64,000 nt of DNA from Theocolax elegans (Eukaryota; Arthropoda; Insecta; Hymenoptera; Cerocephalidae): assembly GCA_026168455.1 (NCBI GenBank), contig JANSJX010000008.1, positions 434,001-498,000 on the forward strand, given 5' to 3'. The notes beneath the pieces were generated by a model that had not been told where the DNA came from, searched no databases, and was given only the letters and a program-made list of their open reading frames with translations. Position numbers and translations under genes: made by a program. Of the stretch, positions 33,922-44,729 are shown one piece after another. The first letter of the stretch is position 1, and the number at the start of each line of letters is the position of its first letter.

Positions 33922-35090
33922 ACTTGCAGGGAAGATGAATTGGCGAAATTATCCTGAAATACAATTCAAGAAAAAGTCTGCTTGGTATTTAATTGATTAT
34001 TCTGTAATTAACCTAAGTCTTCTTATGCAGATAATTAAGGATTTTAATATTTAGTAAGTCGATTTCTGATTTGAAGCTGCATCCCTAGTAGAAATGCAAA
34101 ATATTTAATAACTATATAGATACCGTAGTTTTTTCGTTTACGCTACTGAATAGGTATTTTTCTTAACCAGATTAAATTCAACGGTTTTTAACACTGCTAT
34201 CGCTCATTTTAAATGCAACGTTTTTTAACACTGCGATCGCTCATTTTTTTTCTACTTTCAACTATCAATAATAGTCAAGATTTAATTCTAGCTTTAAGCT
34301 TCATCAAATTTAAAATTTATATTTTGAATCGAGATGTATTGATAACGAGGTAAAATCAACATTTTTTAGGTATTTTGGATTGACTTAATTAAAATATAAT
34401 TCCACGTCGATTTGTTTAATCTAAGGAGTTAACCACTAACCACTTCTTTAACCTATTAGAACTCTATATACATTTTTTGTAGCCCGCAGTTACACTGAGA
34501 AAAGTAATTATTTGCTTCAAAGAAATGGTGTATTTTCCATTGTTTTAAAATCTTTACTTTGCGACAAATGACAATTTCTTAACTATCAAGAAAATATTCC
34601 CTAATAAAAAAGTAATTAAATGAAACCTAATATTATTTATACTAATAGATATAAACTTTAAACTAATGAAGTTAAGATTATATTATTAACGTAAGGAATA
34701 TACTTTTAGATCATACTGAACACATTCGTTTAGTCAAATTGGTAAATATATTTATACGTAGGTAGACATACTTATATCATTGATGCATAATATTTACTAT
34801 CAAGTTGAAAAAGTTGTCGACTCCCTCTAGCGGCGCGTAAAAAGATTATCCTTACGATGCATTATACTAATAATAATATTTCAAAATAATATAATCGTTT
34901 TTGACCAAAAATTCAAGTCACTGAATTCTTAATAGTTAAGACATGTGCCTTTCGCCGTATTCTAGGAAATATTCTTTGACTCAAGGAATCTCTTTTCTTA
35001 GTGTATTAGAGTCCGATACATTTATGTTCTCATTTCTACCAGGTATATAGTCAACTAAATTATAGGACAAATCATGTAACATAGATTTTT
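33922..35090. mobile_element. Composite nested repeat: outer unit split by a 0.96-kb insertion
   Basis: The flanks 33922-34082 and 35043-35090 match 44480-44665, where they are contiguous. Between them lies an insertion of about 0.96 kb with inverted ends CCCTAGTAGAAATG (34088) and CATTTCTACCAGG (35029). Inside that is a further inverted-repeat unit (34492-35008, ends TTACACTGAGAAAAG and CTTTTCTTAGTGTA). So at least three elements are nested. None has a coding frame. Confidence 0.6.
34492..35008. mobile_element. Innermost inverted-repeat element of the nest
   Basis: Ends ACACTGAGAAAAG and CTTTTCTTAGTGT are inverted repeats with weaker inner similarity (TTGCTTCAAAGAAAT against ATTCTTTGACTCAAG). 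ACACT-A/G-rich termini also bound the element at 44455. Confidence 0.55.
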
Positions 35091-35429
35091 TATCTATATG
35101 TAATTTATCTTTATATTAACAAAATTACATTGAGGATAATTATAGGAAATCCTATTTTCACCAATGAGGATGTGCATAAATACGGCCTGACCGATATTTC
35201 CTAAGGATCGAATAACAATCGGGCGTTTCAACCGTAATTTTGTAAAGGTGTTGTATTAAAAATAAATATTAAACGATTCGGTTTCCTCCCCGGAGCATCA
35301 TGAGGAAAAATTTAATTGCCGGCGAACGTCCCTCTCCCCTTGAGAAGAAGAAGAAGAAGAAAAAAAGAGAGATGAAACAAAGAAAAGAGGTGATTAATAA
35401 ACTAGTTTTGCAAGAGACAATTTGAAGCC

Positions 35430-36044
35430 GAACTCGAGATACGTCGCGTGATTCGATAAAACATCGCGTACACTACACATTAGAGAACAATAAGCGATAT
35501 CGTATACAGACTTTCTAAACGACGTTAGGTCTCGTTATCGTATATATATGTATATATATAAAACGTTAAAGCAGCGTCTCTCCATATAAAGTGTACGTGA
35601 CCGCCCCTTATCGGCGAGCCGACGAGCGCGGCTTGGTCGTCGATGCGATCGAAAAATCTCGTGGCACTGTACTACTGTGGAGAGCGCGGCATGCGGTACA
35701 GACCAACGAGATCCGAGAGATCGTTCGAGGATTACGTTTATTTTTCTTACTGCACACACTAGATACGAATGTAACGGACTCGAGTTTTTCGCGTTCACGC
35801 GTTAGTGTTTCGAATGAGTTTACGTCTGCCGGTTCTCGAGTACGCAGGTACCATAACGCAACGTATTACGATCGATCTTTCTTTTATTTTTTCTTTTTTT
35901 ACGAGTCTCTATAAATCATCGATGTTTCCGAATATCTGCTCACTCGGTGGTTCGTCTTCGTGAATCCGGATCGCTCTACCGTAGGGATCGACCGATTACT
36001 CGGGACACTTTATTCGGGAATCGTTGATTCGACTTTTCCCCAAG
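35430..36044 (+). promoter_or_regulatory. CpG-rich 5' end of gene D (promoter and 5' UTR)
   Basis: About 600 bp with dense CpG (CGGCGAGCCGACGAGCGCGG and similar) in an otherwise AT-rich region, ending directly at an ATG with the context CCCCAAGATG. Such islands mark transcription starts in insect genomes with this texture. No TATA box could be assigned, and short ORFs in it on both strands look accidental. Confidence 0.45.
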
Positions 36045-36081
36045 ATGAAGAATCTATTATGCTTCTTACGGAATTTCAAAC
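36045..36081 (+). CDS. Gene D first coding exon
   Basis: ATG followed by 12 codons (MKNLLCFLRNFK) and one base, then the donor C-GTGAGTATA. The single base C plus the first two bases GT of the exon at 39456 make Arg, so the phases agree. A short hydrophobic/basic start with a Cys at position 6 could be a lipidation or membrane-association site, but it is not a clear signal peptide. The product is not recognised. Confidence 0.55.
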
Positions 36082-38422
36082 GTGAGTATATATATATATA
36101 CATTGTTTTATTTATTTTTAATTGGTACAAACGTTTTACAGAACGTTATGCGATTTTGATAAGTAGAAACATTTTGTACATCATTACGCGATTTTAAATA
36201 ATTATAACGACTCGCTATCAGTTTTTCAATTGAGATTCGAATTTTTAATTTATTCCCGACGTTCTTTTTGGACATTCGTACATCCGTTAACACTTATACG
36301 GAGTTCGTGAAATAAATAAATCGTGAATTATTAAAACAAAAAAACACACATATAAATTTTCTAATCGCCCGTGTAACCGATTAATCGTACGGAGCAGAAA
36401 AAAAAAATTAAATCTCGAGCCAATTTATGCGGCGATCGCGTAGGATTTTGAGTGTTAGCAAAAAATCTTTTACTAAAACGTTTAATACATCGAAATGAAA
36501 GAATAAAAAAAAAGGTTAATTTATCGATGTAAATATACAAGTTTGGTGCGCGGCAATCAAAATTACGCGTAAGAAGCAGTCGGTAACGAGTATTTAAGAT
36601 GCTTCCCGATAGTACCTAATGCTCAAAAGGAAAATAAACGGTAATTGACATGTGGGTCCCTGAAGTAATGAGGAGACGCGCGATCTTCTTCCGGCAACGC
36701 GTTCGAATGGAAATTTTCATGAGTTATCGATTTCTCTCCCTTTGAAAGAGAGCTCCATTTATTTTCCGTGTTATTTCCTTAAATTAGACGACCGATAATA
36801 ATACATATATTTATATTATATGTATATACTTTACTAATATTACGCAATTAACTAATGTTCTTTTTTTATTTAATTTTCTGGGTTCTATTTAATTTTAAAT
36901 ATCTTATTATTATTTTATTTTTTACGTTTTTTTAATCGTGTGTATATAGATAAAGAATATAGTGATGTTTTAATAATCAGTTAATTAATTATTTAAATTT
37001 TATTTATCTCAATTACACGAATTGAAGTGTTTTAAATTATGTGTACATTGCTACCGATTATATATGTACGGATTAGTATTGGTAATTAAAAATTATGCAA
37101 TATTTTAATAAAAAAAATTTTTTGGAAAAGTAAAAGGAATAATACTTCAAATTCATTTTAAACTTTTAACGATACTTCGTTATACAAACTAATGACATTA
37201 ATTGTATATGTAATTACAACAGTTTAAGTAAGTTTTTATAATACAAATTGGAAATTAAATGACCAAATTGAATGAATTAATTGATTTATCGTATCTTATT
37301 TGTTATAGAAATTTTAATAATTTTTTTAATAATTGCAACAAAGCTTCCGTAAAGTTTATAAATTTACAATATATCTAATCCTACAATATCGTTAACAAGT
37401 ATAATTTTCGTTAAATATATATAGATATTATACTCGCATTGTATTTCAAAGTCATAATATTGAAACAACAAACTATAATCGTGTGTTGAAAAGTCAATTA
37501 ATAAATAGTTAACGTGTACTAAACAGAGATTCGTTACGTTTCCATCTACACAATCGAGCAATCATAAACGTGTACGTAACCCATACATTCGAAACAAATT
37601 AACAAGATCGACCATCCATCTTTCGACGATTTCTTTTTATTTATTTTTTTGTTCTTTAATGCGTATTGTTAACACGCTGACCCGTTAGTACTTTCCGTAA
37701 CGTATATAAAACCGATAAAAATGCAGGTTACGGAAAGTACGGCGATAAGTTAAAAATATACGATTGCTTCTTCTTCGGTGGTTTTAAGTAAATAAAAGAA
37801 GATATATCACCCGACACGTAATATTATCGATACTTTTAACACGAGTTCTTTCTGTCGTACAACATTCTTAATATTTTACAACAAACGACCAACAATCTTT
37901 ATTGCCGTCGACGTCACATATTTCCTTTCTTTTTTAATAATATATCGTTTATTTACGCGATTGCGTGTACACTTATACATAAAAATCAACAATTTTTATA
38001 TCTACAAACTTTTCTTAATTTTTCTTAATTTTTTAACGCGGTTGCAATATATACGCGTATGTATGTAAAAATGTGCGATTCCTATCTAAAAATTGTTTTA
38101 ATTTATTTAATATCCACTTGTGTGTTGTATGGTAATTACAATGCCGCGCGGTTTTTCCTTTTCATAAGCATAAGAAATTATTAATATATATTAGAAGAGA
38201 AAAAAGGATGAACGTTCAAAAATTAATATTCAAGCCTGCTGTTCAGATTGATATTCACTCGAATACATTGAGGCTCTTTGTAATTAAATATATATTACAT
38301 AATTTACATTCATATATTATACATATATGTACACGTATGTAGAGTTAATGGTGTGCAGTATCAATTTCCGTAACCGATAAAGTGTAACGCGCTAAACATC
38401 GTATTTATGTATATTTATGTGC

Positions 38423-38425
<3 letters not shown>
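36082..38425. other. Intron 1 of gene D, first part
   Basis: AT-rich with scattered CpG. A near-perfect inverted pair ACTTTCCGTAAC / GTTACGGAAAGT lies at about 37691-37739. No exon signals with open frames were found. Confidence 0.4.
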
Positions 38426-38426
<1 letters not shown>

Positions 38427-38518
<92 letters not shown>

Positions 38519-38519
38519 G
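38427..38519. repeat. Long GT microsatellite followed by TA run
   Basis: About 70 bases of GT dinucleotides with rare interruptions, then about 22 bases of TA. ORFs across it (poly-Thr/His, poly-Cys/Val) are artefacts. Confidence 0.95.
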
Positions 38520-38545
38520 AATGTAAATTATGTAATATATATATA

Positions 38546-39279
38546 TATGAGGAAATCCACAAAAATTCTTCCAAATCGCGGTCCCTAAAATCTAAAACAT
38601 ATTTTTTTCAGCTTTCGGAAGTCACGTTTCTTCATCTATAGTACATATAATATATGAAACAAAATTTGAACATTGAATAAAAGGCTTGCGATACACTTTT
38701 TTCTAAATTTGAAGTTTTATATAAATTATTTGGTTTTATGAACGAAATACCTTAAACTCACTAAATATTATACTTACTACTCATAATTATTATTTAAGCG
38801 GAATAATATATCGTTATTTGAAATATAAGATTTTATATTAAGTTAATTACATTTAAAGATTGTAACATATTTTATCTAAACAATACTATAATAAAAATAA
38901 AATAGAGTTCTCCCTTATTTTTATAAATACTCGCTTATTAAAACCAAGTGCATTATTTTTAATGCAATAAATTTTGATATGAGTATAATAATAAGATTTT
39001 AAAAATAAAAAATGTGAAATTGTTCTTTTGAAAGCTAATTTTTACTACGATTATATATAAACTTTAAAAAAAACAGCTTTTTACAATTTTTTGATTTTCA
39101 ATTTTAAACTTAGAAAAAAGTTTGCCACAAGCCTTTTATTTCATGTTCAAATTTTGTTTCACGCATCATATTTACTATAGATGAAGAAAGGTAAGGTGCG
39201 GAAGATGTGCCTCATTAAAATAAATTTTTCACTTTTAGGGAAGACGAGTTGGAAGATCTTTTGTGGATTTCCTCGTATA
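38546..39279. mobile_element. DNA element with long (about 190 bp) terminal inverted repeats
   Basis: Left ATGAGGAAATCCACAAAA pairs with right TTTTGTGGATTTCCTCGTAT. Pairing continues inward through TTCATCTATAG against CTATAGATGAAGAA and TTTTATTTCATGTTCAAA against its mirror at 38660-38690. The AT-rich core has no ORF. It lies in gene D intron 1, about 175 bp before exon 2. Confidence 0.7.
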
Positions 39280-39455
39280 TATTGCCAAAGATAAATTATT
39301 TCGCAGACTCTTGTAAACGTTTCGTTTTATATATCTGCAAATTGTTTGAAAAAATTTAATTGTTGTATATTCTAAATTCGGATGATGGTGGCTATCTAAT
39401 ATACGATGCGTATCTTAAAAATAAAAATAAATTGATTGTATGTGTACATATGCAG

Positions 39456-39599
39456 GTCCTCAAAAATCGAACAAAGAAAAAGAAGGACAAGCCGAGCCGC
39501 CAATCGACTTGCATCAAGATCCGACTTGTCGAACGCTTGGACTAACCGATATACTCATTCTCAGCGCACCTCAAGTCACTCTACAGTCTTCGTCGAAAA
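39456..39599 (+). CDS. Gene D exon 2
   Basis: Acceptor GTACATATGCAG and a weak donor (AAAA-GTAACG) bound 144 bases, phase 1 to phase 1. The peptide begins PQKSNKEKEGQAEPP, then PTCRTLGLTDILILSAPQVT and a Ser-rich end. GC content is above the flanks. It joins in frame to the exon ending at 36081. No domain recognised. Confidence 0.55.
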
Positions 39600-40265
39600 G
39601 TAACGTTGATAATTATTTAATTTCATTATTTTTCATTTTTATACGCAATTAGTTTAGAATATGCAAATTTTGATGGTTCCTATGTGTAAGACAAAAAATA
39701 AATTACTCGTAATATTTCATAGCTATGATATAATGCGTAAACCGGTAGATAGAAAACGACTATAAGATATATATATATAGATTGATAATTATCATAGACA
39801 CTTTCGGTTCGATCAAACGTATTTTTTGTTTGTCCCCCTGTATTACAATATATTTTACGATAAACAGTACTTTTTTTTCGTATACGTAAAGTCGAAAGTC
39901 AAGGCTGACGAGGTTACGGACCTGTGTGCGTAACTGGACGTGTCTCTCGATCAGTTCAAGGTTCCAAAAAGTACTTTATCGTTGTTTTTCATCCGACTCG
40001 TTGTTCAGATATTATAGTCCGACAAGACGATTAGTTAAGATGTCACTCGTTAAAAAATGCGTTCGTCACTTTCTACACGTTTCAAACGAAAGGTCGATCG
40101 TTTTACCGCTTTCAATTATCATCACCCTCGCGCGAACAATCGTTTTAAATTATTTTCGAACTAAAATGGGGTTATTTTCATTGCGGCGTATAGAACTTTA
40201 TCGATGTGATATCCATTGCGTATTCGAATCAAAAAGTAACGAAATTCAACCTACACATATAGTAT
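39600..40265. other. Gene D intron, CpG-containing stretch
   Basis: Unique sequence with several CpG-rich patches at 39890-40230. An open frame of 113 codons exists at 39926-40267 but starts and ends without splice or UTR logic; nothing recognisable in it. Confidence 0.35.
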
Positions 40266-40266
40266 A

Positions 40267-40431
40267 AATTACTATTTTAATGGTAAAAGGAGGACAGACT
40301 TACACAATTGAACAAAATTGCTATTAATAATGGCTACTTTTACCATTATTCATAGCAATTTTTACCATTATTAATAGCAATATTTATGATTATGTAAGTC
40401 TGTCCTCGGTTTACCATTAAAATAGTAGTTT
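40267..40431. mobile_element. Foldback MITE, 165 bp
   Basis: Left TACTATTTTAATGGTAAA and GAGGACAGACTTACA are mirrored at the right by TGTAAGTCTGTCCTC and TTTACCATTAAAATAGTA. The core repeats the phrase ACCATTATT-(C/A)ATAGCAAT. Arms are about 45 bp. Confidence 0.75.
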
Positions 40432-40439
40432 TTACAAAA

Positions 40440-41555
40440 AAAAAAAATTTCTCAGCATAGGTTTTGTATAAGAACGTAGCGCGATTTTATGTTTTCACCG
40501 AAACGCCTTGGACCCGCGTCCACTCGAAACAAAAACGAATAACACGCCCCTGCCCCCACCCTCGGACCATTCCTCCCTATCGGGATGCAAAAAATTTACG
40601 ACTTCGTTTTATAAACTTTTAACCGCATCCCGGGTATTTCCCGCTGATGTCATCGTCATCCGGTTTTATATCAGGGTTGATTTTCGATGCAACGAACTTC
40701 GCGTTACATCTTCGGGTAATCCAGAGGTTTCGGTTGGGTCAATGATCCAACCAATTTTAATGCGCTACCAGATCTTTCCGTCCGAACGAAGGTAGACATT
40801 TAATTTTTATTTTATTATGTCAATCACAAAGGTGCAATAAAATATATTTTAAACCTGTAAATTTTAAACCAACGAACATGTTAGACTTCTCAAAGTTACC
40901 GTTTTATTGCATTCGGTGTCGTATACACACAGTTTTATATCACGATAATAATAATAATAACAACAATAATAATAATAATAATAATAAATAAAAAATAATA
41001 ATAATAATCAGTTTATGTTTAAAAATATCCAAAAGTATCATAGAGTACATTTATCGAGAACATTACGAATGCATATACATAGTATTAATGTCAAAAAATG
41101 CAATACATATATCATCAGATTTTAAAACGCTTAGTAACAATTAATGATAGGAAATCCCAACTCTACATTAAAGGAACTGCGTATAAAATTTTTTTGTTAA
41201 TTTTGAAGAATTTTTATAATATTTGCGTAAATTCAGTATAAATTTTCTTTATATCCGTGTACAGCTCGAATTTCCAAAATTCAATTATAATAATCGCTGT
41301 TAAGAAAGCTTAAACAGGGATGATATCATCCTGATTATTCTCGTAGATTCAAAATGTCGCATAAAATTTAAAAAAAAAAAAATCCTACACGTGTAAATTG
41401 TGCGGACGTAAATTGATAATTAAAACAATTCTATAATAGAATAATAATAGCCGAGGATCCTAAAAATAAAGTAAGAAAAAAAAAAAAAAGAATCGCATGA
41501 CCCATAAATAAAAACGAGTTTTTCAGCTAAAAATGTTGGATTTGTTTTGTAAAAG
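40440..41555. other. Gene D intron with GC-rich patch and ATA repeats
   Basis: 40470-40795 is unusually GC-rich with a 95-codon frame ending at a possible donor (GAAG-GTAGAC), but there is no acceptor and no family resemblance. An AAT/ATA trinucleotide run lies at 40945-41005. Confidence 0.35.
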
Positions 41556-41702
41556 GTATACGTTCGATGAGTGATTTAATTGCGATAGAATATAAATCCG
41601 TAGAGAGAACGTGGAGGGAAGACCGGTTAGATCGAATAATCGAGAACACAGCCGAATTGTGTTTGTTCCGCCAAGAGGAAGAGGTAGGAAAGGGAAGCTC
41701 CG
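41556..41702 (+). CDS. Gene D candidate exon 3
   Basis: The frame beginning after TTTTGTAAAAG reads IRSMSDLIAIEYKSVERTW, then REDRLDRIIENTAELCLFRQ. It ends before the strong donor CCG-GTGAGA in phase 1 or at an earlier GTAGGA. The segment has the charge and heptad-like spacing of a coiled or amphipathic helix, and the phase fits exon 2. The acceptor is poor (AAG). If real, it continues gene D. Confidence 0.35.
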
Positions 41703-44021
41703 GTGAGAAAAAAAAAAGAATCCCTTCGCTAAGATTCCAGAGGAACTCGGTAACTTTCCGCGATTGAGGGGCATTCCGGTTACGATGACTCGTTCCTTGC
41801 GGGCTTTAAACTACCTAAGGACGAGTGAAGGGCTATTTGGAAAGTTACCCGGAGCTTTTTTTTTTCTTCTCAATTTTTTAAAGATCGGGTACAAGGGGGT
41901 TATGCGTATCATTGTAAAGCAATTCGCGCAACCTTTCGTATATTTATATATTGCCGTACTGTGTTTGAAATATTTGTACGCACGCTGAATAACTAAAAAA
42001 AATTTTACCGATTCACGCTATAGGAAATTTGAAGAAAGTTGAGTAAACCAACGTTAAGCTCGTATGTATGTAGATAAAAAAAAGGGAGTCGTTAGTTCAT
42101 TTGACCGATTGTTATGATTTCCTCGTAATCGATAACATTATAGGTTTCCCACGTGAATATGATGATACTCTCGTGATTCGACGATATACTCTGTATACAT
42201 ATGTGCGTATAAGTGCGTGCTTTTTCGATGAAAGGTATTAATATACGTAAACCTTTCTCATGATTTACGGGCCATTAACCTAATAATCGAATATAAAGAA
42301 GCAATATATAGATGAAACTTAATTATCACTTATAGTTAGTATAATCTTATTACCTTTTTTCTTTTTTCAATTCTATTGATAATATAGAACATTAAAGTTT
42401 TCTTTGAATACTCTTTCAACTCTCGGTTTATATATATAAATATGCAAATTCAACGCGCTTGCAAAGAATTTTTAATGTACAAACGCATTGGACTATAAAA
42501 GATGTTTTCTTATTCTCAAATCAAATTGCTAATGTTTGAAAGATATACAAAAAAATTCGCTGAGTTATATTCGATTAACTTGATTACGTATTATAAATTG
42601 CATACTTTCATAAATTTATGAAATCCGATTGGTCAAAATTGTATAATTTGTACCCAAATTAATTTTTTTTAATTTAAACCACATATTAATACGTATTTCA
42701 CCAAGATAATTTGTAAGATTTGACATATGCCAATTTAACCAAAAATGACGATAAATGTAACTAAGTTCTATCAATTTTTTTTCAATGTGTGTGCAGCTTA
42801 GTATATACTTTATATACTAATTCGGTTTACTAAATTTACAAAAATCAAAAGATTTCTCTAGATTAAAACACAAATAGTTTACAAGAAGTAAAAAATTAAG
42901 ATATACATGCAATATCACTGAATATAAAACAGTAAGTACGTTTGTCTATTTACATGAAATTTTTTTGCTATATGTATATTACGAGAAAATATTTTATTCG
43001 CGTAACACTAAGAGAACTTGGTAAAACATCGTAGATGCTATACTTTTACCAAATGCGTGTGTTAAATTTATCTAAAATTTTGTTGCCTCAATTATTTATA
43101 CTATTTTGGTTCATTAAACCATATTACAATTAGTTATAATTATGAAATCTTTATAGTTAAAATGGCTATTTTTAAAATACACAAAAATTGTTTGTTGTCC
43201 TAATGAACGTTTTTTTGAAAGTTTAAAATGGTTTATTCTCTACGTTATTATATCTATGTTTTTATGTACAAATAAACAATTATTTATGGTTTTACATTTT
43301 TCGCGATGGTAAGAAATGTAAGGCACTCTTGTGCCTAAAAATGATAATATACCTCAAAATTAATACCGCTTATAATTACTATATATATATACATATTTCG
43401 TATATACACTAAACGATTTGCCATCTAAAATTTAATTTGAAAAAATTGATGTAGATTTTTGTCTCGTACAATATATGTGTGTGTGTAAAATGCGATTATT
43501 ATTTAATTACATAATACATCGATGCTACGTTTTCCTTGACACTGCCGCGGTATGTATACACAAAAATTTGATTTATTACATAATTCAATGATGTTTGAAT
43601 TTTAAACGAGCGCGATACAATTATCCGGTGCGTTTCAAAAACTAGGAAGGTGGATTGCTTAATTACAGTCCGTTTTATACTTTTCCGATAATTCACCTAA
43701 GCGAATGCTAACCGTTCTCCCGGGAAACGCAGACACGTTAACGAAATAATTATCGTTGATTAAAATTATTATTATTATCGTATATGTGTATATATGTATA
43801 TATATCGGTGAATTTGTATTGATCGCGACTGATTTATTTACGAATTTGCTCGTTGGTTACAAGATATTATACAAATCGATTAATTAGTGTCAGTAATTGA
43901 TGAATGCAAAAATTTTCGTTACGCCAATTACACAAATGTTATACAATGATTCCATTATGCGAGAGGTATAAATCATAAATTATTAAGAGTAATTTTTTTG
44001 ACTATATTTTTCTTGTTATAG
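41703..44021. other. Gene D intron or intergenic, nothing clear
   Basis: AT-rich with a moderately CpG-rich start. No repeats with clear ends and no convincing exon were found. Confidence 0.35.
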
Positions 44022-44059
44022 CCAAAGTCGATCGTGACGCGAGGTATAAGCGTGATTCG
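44022..44059 (+). CDS. Gene D candidate terminal exon
   Basis: Acceptor TTTTTCTTGTTATAG, then a frame that in the phase of the 41702 donor reads KVDRDARYKRDS and TAA (44057-44059). AATAAA follows at 44083-44088. It is short, and other frames are also open, so it is only a phase-consistent suggestion. Confidence 0.25.
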
Positions 44060-44454
44060 TAAAGAACCACTTTAAAAAGAAAAATAAAATTTCGCATCCG
44101 TGGAATATCTCGTTTCAGTATACATATACATACATATATATAACCAGATTCGAATTTTCGAGAGCATTATGATGGTTGAGCCTTGAGATAGAAGTAAACG
44201 TAATATACCCTAACTATATGCTTTATAGGCGGTTCTTACGGTGATTGTACGACATTTCCAACCGTTTGCGATCGCTTAATCGAGGAAGTACTTATATGTA
44301 GGGAGAGAAAACGAACAAAATACGAGGGACGAGTAAAAGAAGGTGTAAACGAGACGTTAACGTTCTCTATACATATATCCATATTTATACGTACGTGAAA
44401 GAAATATGTTTTGTTAAAACAAATTTTTATACTATTTAACAAACGTGCCCTGTA

Positions 44455-44728
44455 CTACACTCAAAAAACAAGAATATTACCTGAAGCGAAATTATTCTGA
44501 AATATGCTTCAAGAAGAAGTCTACTTGGTATTCGAATGATTATTCTGTAATTAACCTAAATCTTCTTATGCAAAGAATTAGGGATTTTAATTTAGTACGT
44601 AATTGATTTCTGATTTCAAGCATAGTCAACTAAATTATAGAACAAATCATGTAATATCAAGCAGTTTTCTTTTTCAAGCATGTTTGAGAATAATGCCGCT
44701 CGAGGTAATTTGTTATTTTTTTTAGTGT
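44455..44728. mobile_element. Inverted-repeat MITE matching the 33.9-kb outer unit
   Basis: Ends ACACTCAAAAAACAAG and CTTGT-like TTATTTTTTTTAGTGT are inverted, with inner ATATTACCT against AGGTAATTT. The interior matches 33940-34080 joined directly to 35048-35085, so it represents the state before the 34-35 kb insertion. Confidence 0.65.
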
Positions 44729-44729
44729 A

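Noticed and set aside
38392..38641. Frames of poly-Thr/His and poly-Cys/Val
   Set aside because: Translation of a GT microsatellite.
40508..40795. 95-codon GC-rich frame
   Set aside because: Compositionally driven; no acceptor at its start and no recognised domain.
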